Source: Clostridiaceae bacterium AF10-41 (lineage in GTDB: Bacteria; Bacillota; Clostridia; Clostridiales; Clostridiaceae). From it: a stretch of 60,279 bases of DNA. The translations under genes were made by a program, and so were the position numbers. The notes under the pieces were generated by a model, which was not told where the DNA came from, ran no database searches, and worked only from the letters and a program-made list of their open reading frames with translations. The stretch spans positions 1 to 60,279 of the forward strand of contig JAQCTH010000014.1 of assembly GCA_027686065.1 (NCBI GenBank), in the 5' to 3' direction. Positions 40,343 to 49,853 of this stretch are shown piece after piece (the stretch's first letter is position 1; the number at the start of each line of letters is the position of its first letter).

Positions 40343-41284
40343 ATGAAAAAATATTTGCTTAAAAGAATAGCAATTTCCATAACGACACTTTTAGTAATTT
40401 TATTAATATTATTTTTAATGCTAGAATTTATGCCCGGATCTCCATTTAATGATGAAAAATTAACTGTAGATCAAATTGCACTATTAAATCAAAAGTATGG
40501 ATTAGATCAACCGGTATTTATAAGATTTCTTAATTATATAAAAAATATGCTTACAGGAGATTTTGGGGTTTCTTATACAATTTCAAAGAATACACCAATA
40601 TCTGCATTGCTACAAACACGTTTACCAATATCATTAAGAGTTGGGGGACAAGCGGTCTTACTTGGAACTTTAATAGGGTTAATTTTAGGAATAATAGCTG
40701 CAATAAAGCATAATACGATTTGGGATACTATAACTACTGTGATTTCCGTTTTAGGAGTAAGTTTACCTTCATATGTATTTGCATTAGGATTATCTTATTA
40801 TTTAGGTTTTAAGGTAACCTTATTTCCACTTTTATATTCAGCAGAAATGCCCTTTAAATCTTCAGTACTTCCAACAATAGCCTTATGCATGTTTACAATA
40901 GCTACAATAGCTCGTTTTACAAGGACCGAAATGTTAGAGGTTCTTGGTTCAGATTATATGCAACTTGCAGAAAGTAAAGGAGTAAGTGGAATAAGACTTT
41001 TACTAAGACATGCTGTAAGAAATGCTTTAATTCCAATTATTACTGTTTTAGCTCCGTTAATAGTAGGACTTATGACTGGTAGTTTGGTAATTGAAAAGAT
41101 ATTTTCGATTCCTGGAATCGGAAGTCTTTTGGTAACTGCAATTCAATCAAATGACTATAATGTAATAGTTGCATTAGCATTTATATATAGTGCTATGTAT
41201 ATAGGAATAATGCTTGTAGTTGATATTTTATATGGAGTTGTTGATCCAAGAATAAGATTAGCAAAGGAGGATAATCATGAGTAA
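40343..41284 (+). CDS. oppB: oligopeptide ABC permease OppB
   Basis: Protein of 313 aa. ATG 40343 (MKKYLLKRIAISITTLL) follows AGGAGG; an earlier frame extension reads through the palindromic repeat. Six membrane helices. The BPD_transp_1 coupling motif EAA is at about 215-240 (EMLEVLGSDYMQLAESKGVSGIRLLLRHAVRNAL). The N-terminal TM domain with LEFMPGSPF is typical for DppB/OppB. It overlaps oppC by 8 bp. Confidence 0.92.
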   Translation: MKKYLLKRIAISITTLLVILLILFLMLEFMPGSPFNDEKLTVDQIALLNQKYGLDQPVFIRFLNYIKNMLTGDFGVSYTISKNTPISALLQTRLPISLRVGGQAVLLGTLIGLILGIIAAIKHNTIWDTITTVISVLGVSLPSYVFALGLSYYLGFKVTLFPLLYSAEMPFKSSVLPTIALCMFTIATIARFTRTEMLEVLGSDYMQLAESKGVSGIRLLLRHAVRNALIPIITVLAPLIVGLMTGSLVIEKIFSIPGIGSLLVTAIQSNDYNVIVALAFIYSAMYIGIMLVVDILYGVVDPRIRLAKEDNHE

Positions 41285-42341
41285 AGAATTTGTAACAGAA
41301 AGTATAGAATTTTTAGAAAATGATTTTGAGTTAGTTGGTGAAGAAAATTTAACTAATATTGATAGAATCTATGCTAGTCAATCTTATTGGAAGGATGTTT
41401 TATCACGTCTTAAGAAAAATAAAGGAGCAATACTAGGACTTATTTGTATTATACTAATTACTTTTATGGCTGTGGTAGGGGTTTGGATGAATGGTCATAC
41501 ATATGATTCACAAACTATAGCACATCAAAACCTTGCACCAAGAATACCATTAATAGAAAATATCGGTATATTTGACGGTGGAGAAAAGATGAATACTTCA
41601 CAAGGAGCAATTGAAGTTAATAAGTATGTATCAGCTAATGGAAATAAAACAGGACTTGAAGATACTTATTATTGGTTTGGTACAGATGTTTTAGGTAGAG
41701 ATATATTTACAAGAACATGGATGGGAACAAGAATTTCTCTTTATATTGCATTGATAGCAGTTGCAATTGATATGATATTTGGTTTAAGCTATGGACTAAT
41801 TTCAGGGTATTTTGGAGGTGCTGTAGATAATGTAATGCAACGTTTTGCAGAAATACTAAATGGTATCCCAAGTCTTGTAATTGTTACATTACTAATTATA
41901 GTATTAAGGCCCGGATTATTAACAATAACATTTTCTTTAATGATTACAGGTTGGATTGGTATGAATCGTATTGCTAGAGCTCAAATGCTTAAGTTAAAAG
42001 AACAAGAATTTGTTTTGGCATCTAGAACTTTGGGGGCAAAGAGTTTATTTATTATATTTAAAGAAATTCTCCCAAATATATTAGGTGCAATAATTACAAA
42101 TACAATGTTCTCTATACCAAATGCTATATTTACAGAAGCTTTTCTAGCTTTTATTGGCTTAGGAGTACCGGCACCAATGGCTTCTTTGGGATCACTAATT
42201 AGTGATGCCTTTAAATCATTCACTACACATCCATATATGATAGTAGCTCCGGTTATAGTTCTTGCAATATTAATGCTAAGCTTTAATATGTTGGCAGATG
42301 GTGTACGTGATGCTTTTGATCCTAAAATGAAGGAAATGTAG
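41277..42341 (+). CDS. oppC: oligopeptide ABC permease OppC
   Basis: Protein of 354 aa. ATG 41277 follows AAGGAGGATAATC. An N-terminal OppC_N domain with one membrane helix (DVLSRLKKNKGAILGLICIILITFMAVVGVW) precedes an external insert and the BPD_transp_1 domain with the EAA loop RAQMLKLKEQEFVLASRTLGAKSLFIIFKEILPNIL. It pairs with OppB to form the membrane channel. Confidence 0.92.
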   Translation: MSKEFVTESIEFLENDFELVGEENLTNIDRIYASQSYWKDVLSRLKKNKGAILGLICIILITFMAVVGVWMNGHTYDSQTIAHQNLAPRIPLIENIGIFDGGEKMNTSQGAIEVNKYVSANGNKTGLEDTYYWFGTDVLGRDIFTRTWMGTRISLYIALIAVAIDMIFGLSYGLISGYFGGAVDNVMQRFAEILNGIPSLVIVTLLIIVLRPGLLTITFSLMITGWIGMNRIARAQMLKLKEQEFVLASRTLGAKSLFIIFKEILPNILGAIITNTMFSIPNAIFTEAFLAFIGLGVPAPMASLGSLISDAFKSFTTHPYMIVAPVIVLAILMLSFNMLADGVRDAFDPKMKEM

Positions 42342-42354
42342 GGGGTTATGGTAA

Positions 42355-43434
42355 ATGAATAAAGAAAAAGTATTATCCATTAGAGATTTATCCATATCCT
42401 TTAAAACATCAGCAGGTATGGTAAATGCCATTCGTGGAGTAAAGTTAGATTTATATAGAGGAGAAACTCTAGCAATAGTAGGTGAAAGTGGTAGTGGTAA
42501 ATCAGTTACGATGAAGGCTGCTATGGGGATATTAAGTAGTAACGGTGAAGTTAATTCAGGAAGTATTAATTTTACTTATTACAGAGATAATGAAAAAGTT
42601 GAAGTTGATATTTTAAAATTATCAAAGAAAGAAATGAGAACAAGAATAAATGGAAAGCGTATAGCGATGATATTTCAAGATCCTATGACATCATTAAATC
42701 CAACTATGACAATTGGAGCACAAATCATGGAGGGAATGATCTGGCATTATAAGACTCCAAAAAGAGAAGCACAGAAAAAAGCTATTGAATTATTAGAACT
42801 TGTTGGCATTACTGATGCAAAAAAACGTATGAAAAATTATCCTCATCAACTTTCAGGAGGAATGAGACAAAGGGTTGTTATAGCTATAGCACTTGCTTGT
42901 AATCCTGATCTGCTAATATGTGATGAACCTACAACTGCGTTAGATGTAACTATACAAGCAAAAATATTGGAATTAATAAAAGATCTTCAAAGAAAATTAA
43001 ATATATCAGTTATATATATAACACATGATCTTGGAGTTGTGGCAAAGGTGGCTGATTATGTAGCAGTTATGTATGCCGGAAAAATAGTAGAAAAAGGGAA
43101 TGTAGATGAGATATTTTATGATCCAAGACATCCGTACACTTGGGGGTTATTATCAGCTATGCCAGATATAGATACTACGGATGATAAGCTTTATACAATA
43201 CCAGGAACACCAGCTAATTTATTAAATAAGGTGGAGGGAGATGCTTTTTCACCAAGAAATATTTATGCATTAAATATTGACAACCGTATTGAGCCTCCAA
43301 TGTTTAAAATTACTGATACTCACTATGCAGCAACTTGGTTATTGCATGAGAATTCACCAAAAGTTGAAATGCCAGAAGAACTAAGAAGTAGAATAGATAG
43401 AATGTTAAAGGAGGCGTATGTGGATGCAAGATAA
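42355..43434 (+). CDS. oppD: oligopeptide ABC ATPase OppD
   Basis: Protein of 359 aa. ATG 42355 follows AGGGGGTTATGG. Walker A GESGSGKSVT near 42, LSGGMRQRV signature near 168, Walker B LLICDEPTTALDV near 186, and the C-terminal oligo_HPY region (GLLSAMPDIDTTDDKLYTIPGTPANL). It energises peptide import with OppF. The Cys residues of the usual iron-sulfur-binding C-terminus are absent (FSPRNIYALNID where CAPRC is common), a possible variant. Confidence 0.9.
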   Translation: MNKEKVLSIRDLSISFKTSAGMVNAIRGVKLDLYRGETLAIVGESGSGKSVTMKAAMGILSSNGEVNSGSINFTYYRDNEKVEVDILKLSKKEMRTRINGKRIAMIFQDPMTSLNPTMTIGAQIMEGMIWHYKTPKREAQKKAIELLELVGITDAKKRMKNYPHQLSGGMRQRVVIAIALACNPDLLICDEPTTALDVTIQAKILELIKDLQRKLNISVIYITHDLGVVAKVADYVAVMYAGKIVEKGNVDEIFYDPRHPYTWGLLSAMPDIDTTDDKLYTIPGTPANLLNKVEGDAFSPRNIYALNIDNRIEPPMFKITDTHYAATWLLHENSPKVEMPEELRSRIDRMLKEAYVDAR

Positions 43435-44347
43435 GCAGCCTTTATTAGAAGTAAAAAACTTAAAACAACATTTTAGGGTAAGTAGAAAATTTACTGTAAA
43501 AGCAGTAAACGGTGTTTCATTTGAAATATATCCAGGTGAAACTTATGGTCTTGTTGGAGAGTCTGGAAGTGGAAAATCCACAATTGGACGTTCAATAATA
43601 AGATTATATGATCCAACAGCTGGAGAAATAAAATTTGATGGTGCAAATATATCTGGAAAGTTATCAGAAAAGGAAAATAAGCATTTGAGAACTAATATGC
43701 AAATGATATTTCAAGATCCTATGGCTTGTTTAAATCCTCGTAAAAAGGTATTAGATATTATTGCACAAGGTTTGGACATACATCATTTATATAGCAATAA
43801 AGAAGAACGAAATGAAAAGGTATATAAGATATTAGAGAAGGTAGGATTATCAAAAGAGCATGCTAATAGATATCCTCATCAATTTTCAGGAGGACAAAGG
43901 CAACGTATAGGAATTGCAAGAGCACTTATAATGAATCCCAAGCTTATTATAGCTGATGAAGCCATTAGTGCCTTAGATGTTTCTATTCAAGCACAAGTTG
44001 TAAATTTAATGAAAGAAATTCAAAATGAAACTAATACTGCACTTCTATTTATAGCTCATGATTTATCAATGGTAAAGTATATTTCAAATAGAATAGGGGT
44101 ACTTCATTTAGGATATTTGCTTGAAACTGGAACAACAGAAGAGATTTTTTCAAACCCGATTCATCCTTATACTAAATCCTTAATATCAGCCATACCACAT
44201 CCGAATCCAAACGTAGAAAAATCAAGAATATCAGAATCTTATGATTATGAAACTAGTGGAATAGACTATTCAGAAGGGGTTAAGAAACATGTGGACGGAA
44301 CGCATTATGTGCTAGCTACAGATGAAGAATTTAATAGCTGGATATAA
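43424..44347 (+). CDS. oppF: oligopeptide ABC ATPase OppF
   Basis: Protein of 307 aa. The ATG at 43424 (MQDKQPLLEVKNLKQHF) lies 9 nt after AAAGGAGG; ATG 43418 is too close. It overlaps oppD by 11 bp. Walker A GESGSGKSTI near 45, FSGGQRQRIGIARAL signature near 148, Walker B IIADEAISALDVS near 168. The second ATPase of the importer. The operon ends with a terminator at 44392. Confidence 0.9.
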   Translation: MQDKQPLLEVKNLKQHFRVSRKFTVKAVNGVSFEIYPGETYGLVGESGSGKSTIGRSIIRLYDPTAGEIKFDGANISGKLSEKENKHLRTNMQMIFQDPMACLNPRKKVLDIIAQGLDIHHLYSNKEERNEKVYKILEKVGLSKEHANRYPHQFSGGQRQRIGIARALIMNPKLIIADEAISALDVSIQAQVVNLMKEIQNETNTALLFIAHDLSMVKYISNRIGVLHLGYLLETGTTEEIFSNPIHPYTKSLISAIPHPNPNVEKSRISESYDYETSGIDYSEGVKKHVDGTHYVLATDEEFNSWI

Positions 44348-44391
44348 AATTCATAAGAATAATGTTAATACGCTTCTTTAATATATATTAT

Positions 44392-44436
44392 ATATCCTAT
44401 GGGTAACAAATTGTAAGTTATTCATAGGATATTTTT
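44392..44436 (+). terminator. intrinsic terminator of opp operon
   Basis: ATATCCTATG...GTAAC pairs with GTTATTCATAGGATAT, followed by TTTTTAT. Confidence 0.8.
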
Positions 44437-44620
44437 ATATAAATAAATTAATTTTATATTTAAGTAAATAATAATTATATAGTAGAGGAATTTATAATAA
44501 AGATGAATAAAATATTAACATAGTGTAAAAAGAACGTAATAATAGCAATAAAAACATAATAATACTGTATAATTATATTATGAGTTAATAAAATTAATAA
44601 AAGAAAGGGATGATACATGT

Positions 44621-46114
44621 TTGAATTTATTAACGGAAAAAATAAAAGAAGTATTAATGTCTGTTCTGCCAATAACCATAATAGTATTAATATTAAATTT
44701 CACATTGACACCTATAGAAATTCCATTATTAATTAGATTTTTAATTGGAACAGTTGCAATTGTTATAGGGTTATCTATATTCTTAGTTGGAGTAGATATT
44801 GGAGTAACACCTATAGGTAATATAATGGGAACGAATATAGCAAAGACAAATAAGCTTTGGATAGTTATAGCAGCAGGATTATTACTTGGATTCTTTATAT
44901 CTGTAGCTGAGCCAGATCTACAAATTCTTGGAGGGCAAGTAGAATTTGTTACGTCAGGATTAGTATCTAAATGGCTTATAGTAGCTATTGTTTCTATAGG
45001 AATAGCTGTTATGCTTTCTTTGGGATTGGGGAGAATAGTATATAATTTTCCTTTATATAAATTATTAACTATTATATATGGAGTTATTATGCTACTTGCA
45101 TTATTTACATCTCCAGAGTTTTTAGCAATATCTTTTGATGCATCAGGAGCTACCACAGGAGCAATGACAGTTCCATTTATTTTAGCACTGGCAACAGGAG
45201 TTTCTCGTCTGAAAAAGGATAGTAAGTCTTCGGAAAAGGATAGTTTTGGATTAGTTGCTATAGCATCTACTGGTGCCATTATAGCAGTAATGTTAATGAG
45301 TATTTTATCTAAGACAGACCAAGTTACAGGAAATCTTGAAGGATCAGAAGTAATATCAACATCAATTATTTTACCATTTATTGAGAAAATACCAGTAATA
45401 GCATTTGAAATAATATTAGCATTATTACCAATCTTAATTATTTTTATTATTTTTCAAAAAATAAAATTTAAGTTATCAAAAAGATCATTTAGAAAAATTT
45501 TATTTGGGATGCTATTTACCTTTATAGGATTGGTTATATTTTTAGTTGGAGTGAATGCAGGTTTTATGGATGTAGGAACTGCAGTAGGTAAAAGTATAGC
45601 TGCATTAGATAATAAAATGTATGTTATTATTGTAGGTTTTGTATTAGGCTTTGTCACAATATTAGCTGAACCAGCGGTTTATGTATTGACACATCAAATA
45701 GAAGATGTTACAAGTGGATATGTAAAGAGAAAAGTTGTAATGTTTACTCTTGCAATTGGTGTAGGTTTTGCCGTAGCATTATCTATGGTTAGGATATTAG
45801 TTCCGGAAGTTAAGTTATGGCATTATTTATTACCTGGATATTTGGTTTCGATTGCAATGAGCTATTTTGTACCGAAATTATTTGTTGGAATGGCCTTTGA
45901 CTCAGGCGGAGTTGCGTCAGGACCAATGACAGCTACATTTATATTAGCTTTTGCTCAAGGTGTGGCAGAGGCTATTGAAGGAGCAGATGTTCTTATAGAT
46001 GGATTTGGTATGATTGCAATGGTTGCAATGACACCTATAATTGCATTACAAATACTAGGATTTATCTTTAAAATTAAATCCAGAAAAGGAGGAATGATTG
46101 AGGATGCACAATAG
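44621..46114 (+). CDS. DUF1538 integral membrane transporter-like protein
   Basis: Protein of 497 aa. TTG 44621 follows AAAGGGATG. About 14 hydrophobic segments in two homologous halves: FLVGVDIGVTPIGNIMGTNIAKTNKLWIVIAAGLLLGFFISVAEPDLQIL (about 48-103) matches FLVGVNAGFMDVGTAVGKSIAALDNKMYVIIVGFVLGFVTILAEPAVYVL (about 308-357), each with an (A)EP motif. The halves end FDASGATTGAMTVPFILALATGVS and FDSGGVASGPMTATFILAFAQGVA. This is the DUF1538 family; substrate unknown. Its stop overlaps the P-II-like gene, so it is probably regulated by that protein. Confidence 0.8.
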   Translation: MNLLTEKIKEVLMSVLPITIIVLILNFTLTPIEIPLLIRFLIGTVAIVIGLSIFLVGVDIGVTPIGNIMGTNIAKTNKLWIVIAAGLLLGFFISVAEPDLQILGGQVEFVTSGLVSKWLIVAIVSIGIAVMLSLGLGRIVYNFPLYKLLTIIYGVIMLLALFTSPEFLAISFDASGATTGAMTVPFILALATGVSRLKKDSKSSEKDSFGLVAIASTGAIIAVMLMSILSKTDQVTGNLEGSEVISTSIILPFIEKIPVIAFEIILALLPILIIFIIFQKIKFKLSKRSFRKILFGMLFTFIGLVIFLVGVNAGFMDVGTAVGKSIAALDNKMYVIIVGFVLGFVTILAEPAVYVLTHQIEDVTSGYVKRKVVMFTLAIGVGFAVALSMVRILVPEVKLWHYLLPGYLVSIAMSYFVPKLFVGMAFDSGGVASGPMTATFILAFAQGVAEAIEGADVLIDGFGMIAMVAMTPIIALQILGFIFKIKSRKGGMIEDAQ

Positions 46115-46772
46115 CCTTGAATCTAAAAGTATTGAACTTATTTATTTTATAGTCAATTTTGGACTAGGAAGTAAGTTGATACAGAGAGCAAAATATCATG
46201 GCGTTTCTGGAGGAACTATATTTTTAGGAAGAGGGACAGTTAATAATAAAATTTTAGATTACTTAGGACTATCAGATGTAAGGAAAGAAATTGTTCTTAT
46301 GGTTGCTGATAGTGATACTGTTAATAAATCTTTAAAAAATTTAGATGAAGAATTTAAATTTGAAAGACCAAATCATGGGATAGTATTTACCACTTCTATA
46401 TCAAATATTTTAGGAACCAGAAGATATAAAAGCGATAATATTAGTAAAGAAAGAGGTGTAGAAAATATAATGTATAATTCTATAACTGCCATAGTAGAAA
46501 AAGGTAGAGCAGAAGATGTTATAGATGCGGCAACTAAAGCAGGAGCAAAAGGTGGAACAATAATAAATGCTAGAGGCTCTGGTATACATGAAACAAGTAA
46601 AGTGTTTGCTATGGAAATAGAACCTGAAAAAGAAATAGTTATGATTATATCTAAGGATGATAAAACAGAGGCAATTATAGCTTCTATAAGAAAAGAACTT
46701 GAAATGGATAAGCCAGGAAATGGCATTGTTTTTACACAAGATATAAATAAAACTTATGGTCTATATGAGTAA
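46104..46772 (+). CDS. tandem P-II-like signalling protein
   Basis: Protein of 222 aa (ATG 46104; TTG 46098 is possible; AAAGGAGG lies upstream). It overlaps DUF1538 by 11 bp. Two P-II-like ferredoxin folds are fused: first half LIYFIVNFGLGSKLIQRAKYHGVSGGTIFLGRG...EIVLMVADSDTVNKSLKNLDEEFKFERPNHGIVF, second half ITAIVEKGRAEDVIDAATKAGAKGGTIINARG...EIVMIISKDDKTEAIIASIRKELEMDKPGNGIVF. P-II proteins gate transporters by binding adenine nucleotides and metabolites; here the pseudo-dimer would sense for the DUF1538 protein. Confidence 0.85.
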   Translation: MHNSLESKSIELIYFIVNFGLGSKLIQRAKYHGVSGGTIFLGRGTVNNKILDYLGLSDVRKEIVLMVADSDTVNKSLKNLDEEFKFERPNHGIVFTTSISNILGTRRYKSDNISKERGVENIMYNSITAIVEKGRAEDVIDAATKAGAKGGTIINARGSGIHETSKVFAMEIEPEKEIVMIISKDDKTEAIIASIRKELEMDKPGNGIVFTQDINKTYGLYE

Positions 46773-46815
46773 AAGATAATAAAGTTATATTAAATAAAGT
46801 ATATGTTAATGTTAT

Positions 46816-46850
46816 ACCCTTCTAAACTAGCAAGTTGGAAGGGTTTATTT
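46816..46850 (+). terminator. intrinsic terminator
   Basis: ACCCTTC (46816-46822) pairs with GAAGGGT (46838-46844), plus an inner AACT/AGTT, then TTATTT. Confidence 0.7.
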
Positions 46851-46984
46851 AATTTCAAATTACCTTAAGTGGATATTTTAGAGGGAAAATAGATAGTATC
46901 TTTATGAGGTTTGTTTATATTAGTTACTGATCCTAAAAAAGCTAGAGAATTTAAAATATAAAAATAGATTTTTTTATTAAACTA

Positions 46985-47013
46985 TTGACATTTATTATAT
47001 AAGCCTGTACACT
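46985..47013 (+). promoter_or_regulatory. promoter of lysine-riboswitch transcript
   Basis: TTGACA (46985-46990), 17 bp, TACACT (47008-47013), about 25 bp before the aptamer. Confidence 0.65.
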
Positions 47014-47035
47014 AAAAACATAAATTTAATAAATA

Positions 47036-47293
47036 CCTCACTTTCATATGTGGGGTAGAGGCGCAAAATTTAACAGTCTTTGGTTGAACTAGAGAAAGTG
47101 ATGATACTAAGGAGAAGGAAATTTTGCCGAAGCTTGTAATATATCTCGGTATTACTTGCTGGGTCTGTAGTTAAGAGCTACAGGACTGTCTTAATAAACT
47201 TTCCCAGTTTATTAAGTTGTGCTATCTCGAATGGGAAGATGAGGATTAGGTTATATATAAATTGGGCCTGAGCTTTGCTCAGTTATTTTTTTA
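47036..47293 (+). promoter_or_regulatory. lysine riboswitch (L-box) with terminator
   Basis: The conserved L-box core is present in order: GGTAGAGGCGC near 47054, GGAGAAGGAAATTTTGCCGAAGC near 47112, CTTGCTGGG near 47155, ACAGGACTGTC near 47180 and CTATCTCGAATGGG near 47222. P1 closes by CCTC/GAGG (47036-47039 with 47241-47244) and GGTAG/CTATC. The hairpin after ACTGTC (TTAATAAACT/AGTTTATTAA) is the P5-type arm. A terminator CTGAGC/GCTCAG (47268-47282) with a T-run follows. High lysine should stop transcription of the amino-acid importer. Confidence 0.87.
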
Positions 47294-47322
47294 TAGAAAC
47301 CTATCCAAAGATTTAAGATAGC

Positions 47323-47352
47323 ACCAATCCAATTAAAGGGTTGGTTTTTTTA
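47323..47352 (+). terminator. second terminator before the ABC importer
   Basis: ACCAATCC (47323-47330) pairs with GGGTTGGT (47338-47345), followed by TTTTTT, only 28 bp before the first gene. It lies behind the riboswitch terminator, giving two in tandem. Confidence 0.6.
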
Positions 47353-47379
47353 TTATTAAAAAAGAGGAGAGGATTTACT

Positions 47380-48207
47380 ATGAAGAAAAAACTATCATTA
47401 TTAATTTCATTATCATTAGTAGCTATGCTATTACTAACAGGATGTGGCTCAGGAAATTCAAATAAAAAAGGTGAAAATGTATTTAGAGTTGGACTTGAAG
47501 CTGGGTATCCCCCATTTAACTGGACACAAATGAATGATTCAAATGGAGGAGTAAAAATAGATGGAAGTGCAGAATATGCAGGTGGATATGACGTAGAAAT
47601 TGCAAAAAAAATAGCTGATGGATTAGGCAAAGAGTTAGTTATTGTTAAAACAGAATGGGATGGATTAGTACCAGCCTTAACATCAGGAAAAATTGATGCA
47701 ATAATTGCAGGTATGTCACCAACAGCAGAACGTAAGCAAACAATAGATTTTTCTAATAACTACTATAAATCACAATTAGTTATGGTTGTTAAAAATGGAG
47801 GTCAATATACTAATGCTAAAACATTAGCTGATTTTAATGGAGCAAAAGTTACAGGACAATTAAATACATTTCATTATTCAGTAATAGAGCAAATTCAAGG
47901 TGTAAAAAAACTAGAAGCTATGGATAACTTTCCAGCTATGAGAGTTGCTCTTGAGTCAGGTGTTATTGATGCGTATGTATCTGAAAAACCAGAAGCTGTT
48001 AGTGCACAAACTGCTAACTCAAAGTTTAAAATGATTGAGCTTGAGGATGGATTTGTTACAAATCCAGAAGATACAGAAACAGCAGTAGGTATTAAAAAGG
48101 GCAGTGAGTTAACATCAAAAATAAATGAAATTTTATCAGGTATTTCACAAGAAGAACAAACAGAAATAATGAGTAATGCTATTAAGAATCAACCGGCAGC
48201 TCAATAG
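47380..48207 (+). CDS. amino-acid-binding lipoprotein, probably lysine
   Basis: Protein of 275 aa. ATG 47380 follows GAGGAGAGG; the upstream in-frame extension runs through the terminator. Lipoprotein signal KKKLSLLISLSLVAMLLLTGCGSG with lipobox LTGC (Cys22). SBP_bac_3 fold: FRVGLEAGYPPFNW near 33, GGYDVEIAKKIADGLGKELVIVKTEWDGLVPALTSGKIDAIIAGMSPTAERKQTIDFSNNYY, and TGQLNTFHYSVIEQI. The lysine riboswitch upstream makes lysine (or a related basic amino acid) the likely ligand. Confidence 0.85.
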   Translation: MKKKLSLLISLSLVAMLLLTGCGSGNSNKKGENVFRVGLEAGYPPFNWTQMNDSNGGVKIDGSAEYAGGYDVEIAKKIADGLGKELVIVKTEWDGLVPALTSGKIDAIIAGMSPTAERKQTIDFSNNYYKSQLVMVVKNGGQYTNAKTLADFNGAKVTGQLNTFHYSVIEQIQGVKKLEAMDNFPAMRVALESGVIDAYVSEKPEAVSAQTANSKFKMIELEDGFVTNPEDTETAVGIKKGSELTSKINEILSGISQEEQTEIMSNAIKNQPAAQ

Positions 48208-48274
48208 TTTTATTAGAATAGATTAATTTTTAACCTATTCAAATTCTATATTAGATAATTATTAGGAGGATAAT

Positions 48275-49048
48275 ATGAGTATTGAATGGATAGTAAAAAT
48301 ACTTCAAAATAACTTACCAATGTTTTTACGTGGAGCAGGTATGACACTTTTTATTTCTATAATTGGTACTTTGATTGGTACTTTAATTGGTTTATTGGTA
48401 GGTGTTATTAGAACTATTCCTGTGCCTGATAGAGGGCTAAAGAAAGTATGCCTTAAAATTGTTAATATAATTCTTTCTATTTATATAGAATTTTTTAGGG
48501 GAACACCTATGATAGTGCAGGCTATGGTAATTTACTATGGATCAGCTCAATTTTTAGGAATAGATATAAATAAGATAGTGGCAGCATTATTTATAGTATC
48601 TATTAACACAGGTGCATATATGTCAGAAATAGTTAGAGGCGGTATTGTCTCAATAGATAAGGGACAATTTGAAGCAGCACAAGCTATTGGTATGACTCAT
48701 ACACAGACAATGATTAATGTAGTTTTGCCGCAGGTAATTCGTAACATTTTACCAGCAACAGGTAATGAGTTTGTAATAAATATAAAGGATACATCAGTTT
48801 TAAATGTAATTTCTGTTTCGGAACTATTCTTCCAAACAAAATCAATTGCTGGAAATAATTTTAGATATTTTGAATCTTTCTTTGTTGCATGTATAGTATA
48901 TTTCATAATGACATATACAGTTACAAGAATTTTAAGAGCAATCGAAAGAAAGATAGATGGACCAGAGAATTACATTATGGCTGGAAATCAAATGCAAGTA
49001 GAAAGGCCAGAAGATATACTACAAAGAACTAAAGATGTAGTAGCTTAA
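48275..49048 (+). CDS. amino-acid ABC transporter permease
   Basis: Protein of 257 aa. ATG 48275 follows TAGGAGGAT. HisM/GlnP-type permease with five membrane helices: the N-terminal MFLRGAGMTLFISIIGTLIGTLIGLLVGVIRT, FFRGTPMIVQAMVIYY near 75, and the EAA coupling loop VRGGIVSIDKGQFEAAQAIGMTHTQTMINVVLPQVIRNILPATGNEFVINIKDTS near 110-165. Single permease, presumably a homodimer, between the binding protein and ATPase genes. Confidence 0.92.
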   Translation: MSIEWIVKILQNNLPMFLRGAGMTLFISIIGTLIGTLIGLLVGVIRTIPVPDRGLKKVCLKIVNIILSIYIEFFRGTPMIVQAMVIYYGSAQFLGIDINKIVAALFIVSINTGAYMSEIVRGGIVSIDKGQFEAAQAIGMTHTQTMINVVLPQVIRNILPATGNEFVINIKDTSVLNVISVSELFFQTKSIAGNNFRYFESFFVACIVYFIMTYTVTRILRAIERKIDGPENYIMAGNQMQVERPEDILQRTKDVVA

Positions 49049-49060
49049 TGGAGGAAGAGT

Positions 49061-49801
49061 ATGAAGAAAGTAATAGATATTCAACATTTAAATAAATCCT
49101 TTGGAACTCATGAAGTGTTAAAAGATATTGATTTCTCAGTAGATAAGGGAGAAGTTGTTTGCATAATAGGATCATCTGGATCTGGTAAGTCAACTTTGCT
49201 AAGATGTATAAATCTTTTGGAAAAACCAACTGGTGGGAAAATAATATACAATGGGGAAAATATTTTAGATGACGATCACAATATATATAAATACAGAACT
49301 AAATTAGGTATGGTTTTTCAACAGTTTAATTTATTTAATAATCATAATGTGCTTAGTAATTGTGTTGTTGGACAAATGAAAGTATTAAATCGCTCAAGAG
49401 AAGAAGCAGAAAAAGTTGCGATGAAATACTTAGATATAGTTGGTATGAGTAACTATGTTAATGCTAAGCCTAAACAACTATCAGGAGGACAAAAGCAACG
49501 TGTTGCCATTGCAAGAGCATTATCAATGGAGCCAGATGTTATTCTTTTTGACGAACCGACATCAGCACTTGATCCGGAAATGGTAGGAGAAGTTTTAAAG
49601 GTTATGAAGGAGCTTGCAGAAAGCGGTCTTACAATGTTAGTTGTAACTCATGAAATGGGTTTTGCAAGAGAAGTTTCAGATAGAGTAGTATTTATGAATA
49701 ATGGAGTTATTGAAGAAGAAGGAACTCCAGAGCAAATATTTAATAATCCAACAAAAGAACGAACACGTGAGTTTTTAAAGCGTACATTAAAAGATATGTA
49801 A
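49061..49801 (+). CDS. amino-acid ABC transporter ATPase (GlnQ/HisP type)
   Basis: Protein of 246 aa. ATG 49061 follows TGGAGGAAGAG. Walker [11 protein letters not shown] near 38, [16 protein letters not shown]-loop near 84, [15 protein letters not shown] signature near 140, Walker [14 protein letters not shown] near 162, [15 protein letters not shown] switch. Complete set of polar-amino-acid ABC motifs. It completes the lysine-regulated importer; the terminator is at 49807-49848. Confidence 0.93.
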   Translation: MKKVIDIQHLNKSFGTHEVLKDIDFSVDKGEVVCIIGSSGSGKSTLLRCINLLEKPTGGKIIYNGENILDDDHNIYKYRTKLGMVFQQFNLFNNHNVLSNCVVGQMKVLNRSREEAEKVAMKYLDIVGMSNYVNAKPKQLSGGQKQRVAIARALSMEPDVILFDEPTSALDPEMVGEVLKVMKELAESGLTMLVVTHEMGFAREVSDRVVFMNNGVIEEEGTPEQIFNNPTKERTREFLKRTLKDM

Positions 49802-49806
49802 ATAGA

Positions 49807-49848
49807 AATTGCTACTGTCAAAATAAATTTGACAGTAGCAATTTTTTT
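49807..49848. terminator. bidirectional terminator
   Basis: AATTGCTACTGTCAAA and TTTGACAGTAGCAATT pair perfectly around TAAA, with a T-run, between the importer and the convergent GntR gene. Confidence 0.88.
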
Positions 49849-49853
49849 ATAAG

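Noticed and set aside
38527..44347. nikABCDE nickel importer next to the nickel locus
   Set aside because: Family 5 transporters include nickel importers, but the binding protein carries the DYADPMTYLDMW peptide-type signature, and it has its own promoter.
44578..45279. Long minus-strand frame opposite the DUF1538 gene
   Set aside because: A codon shadow: no ribosome binding site, low-complexity product, and the plus-strand protein is clearly real.
46373..46739. Minus-strand frames opposite the P-II-like gene
   Set aside because: Same reason: overlapping mirror frames without start signals.
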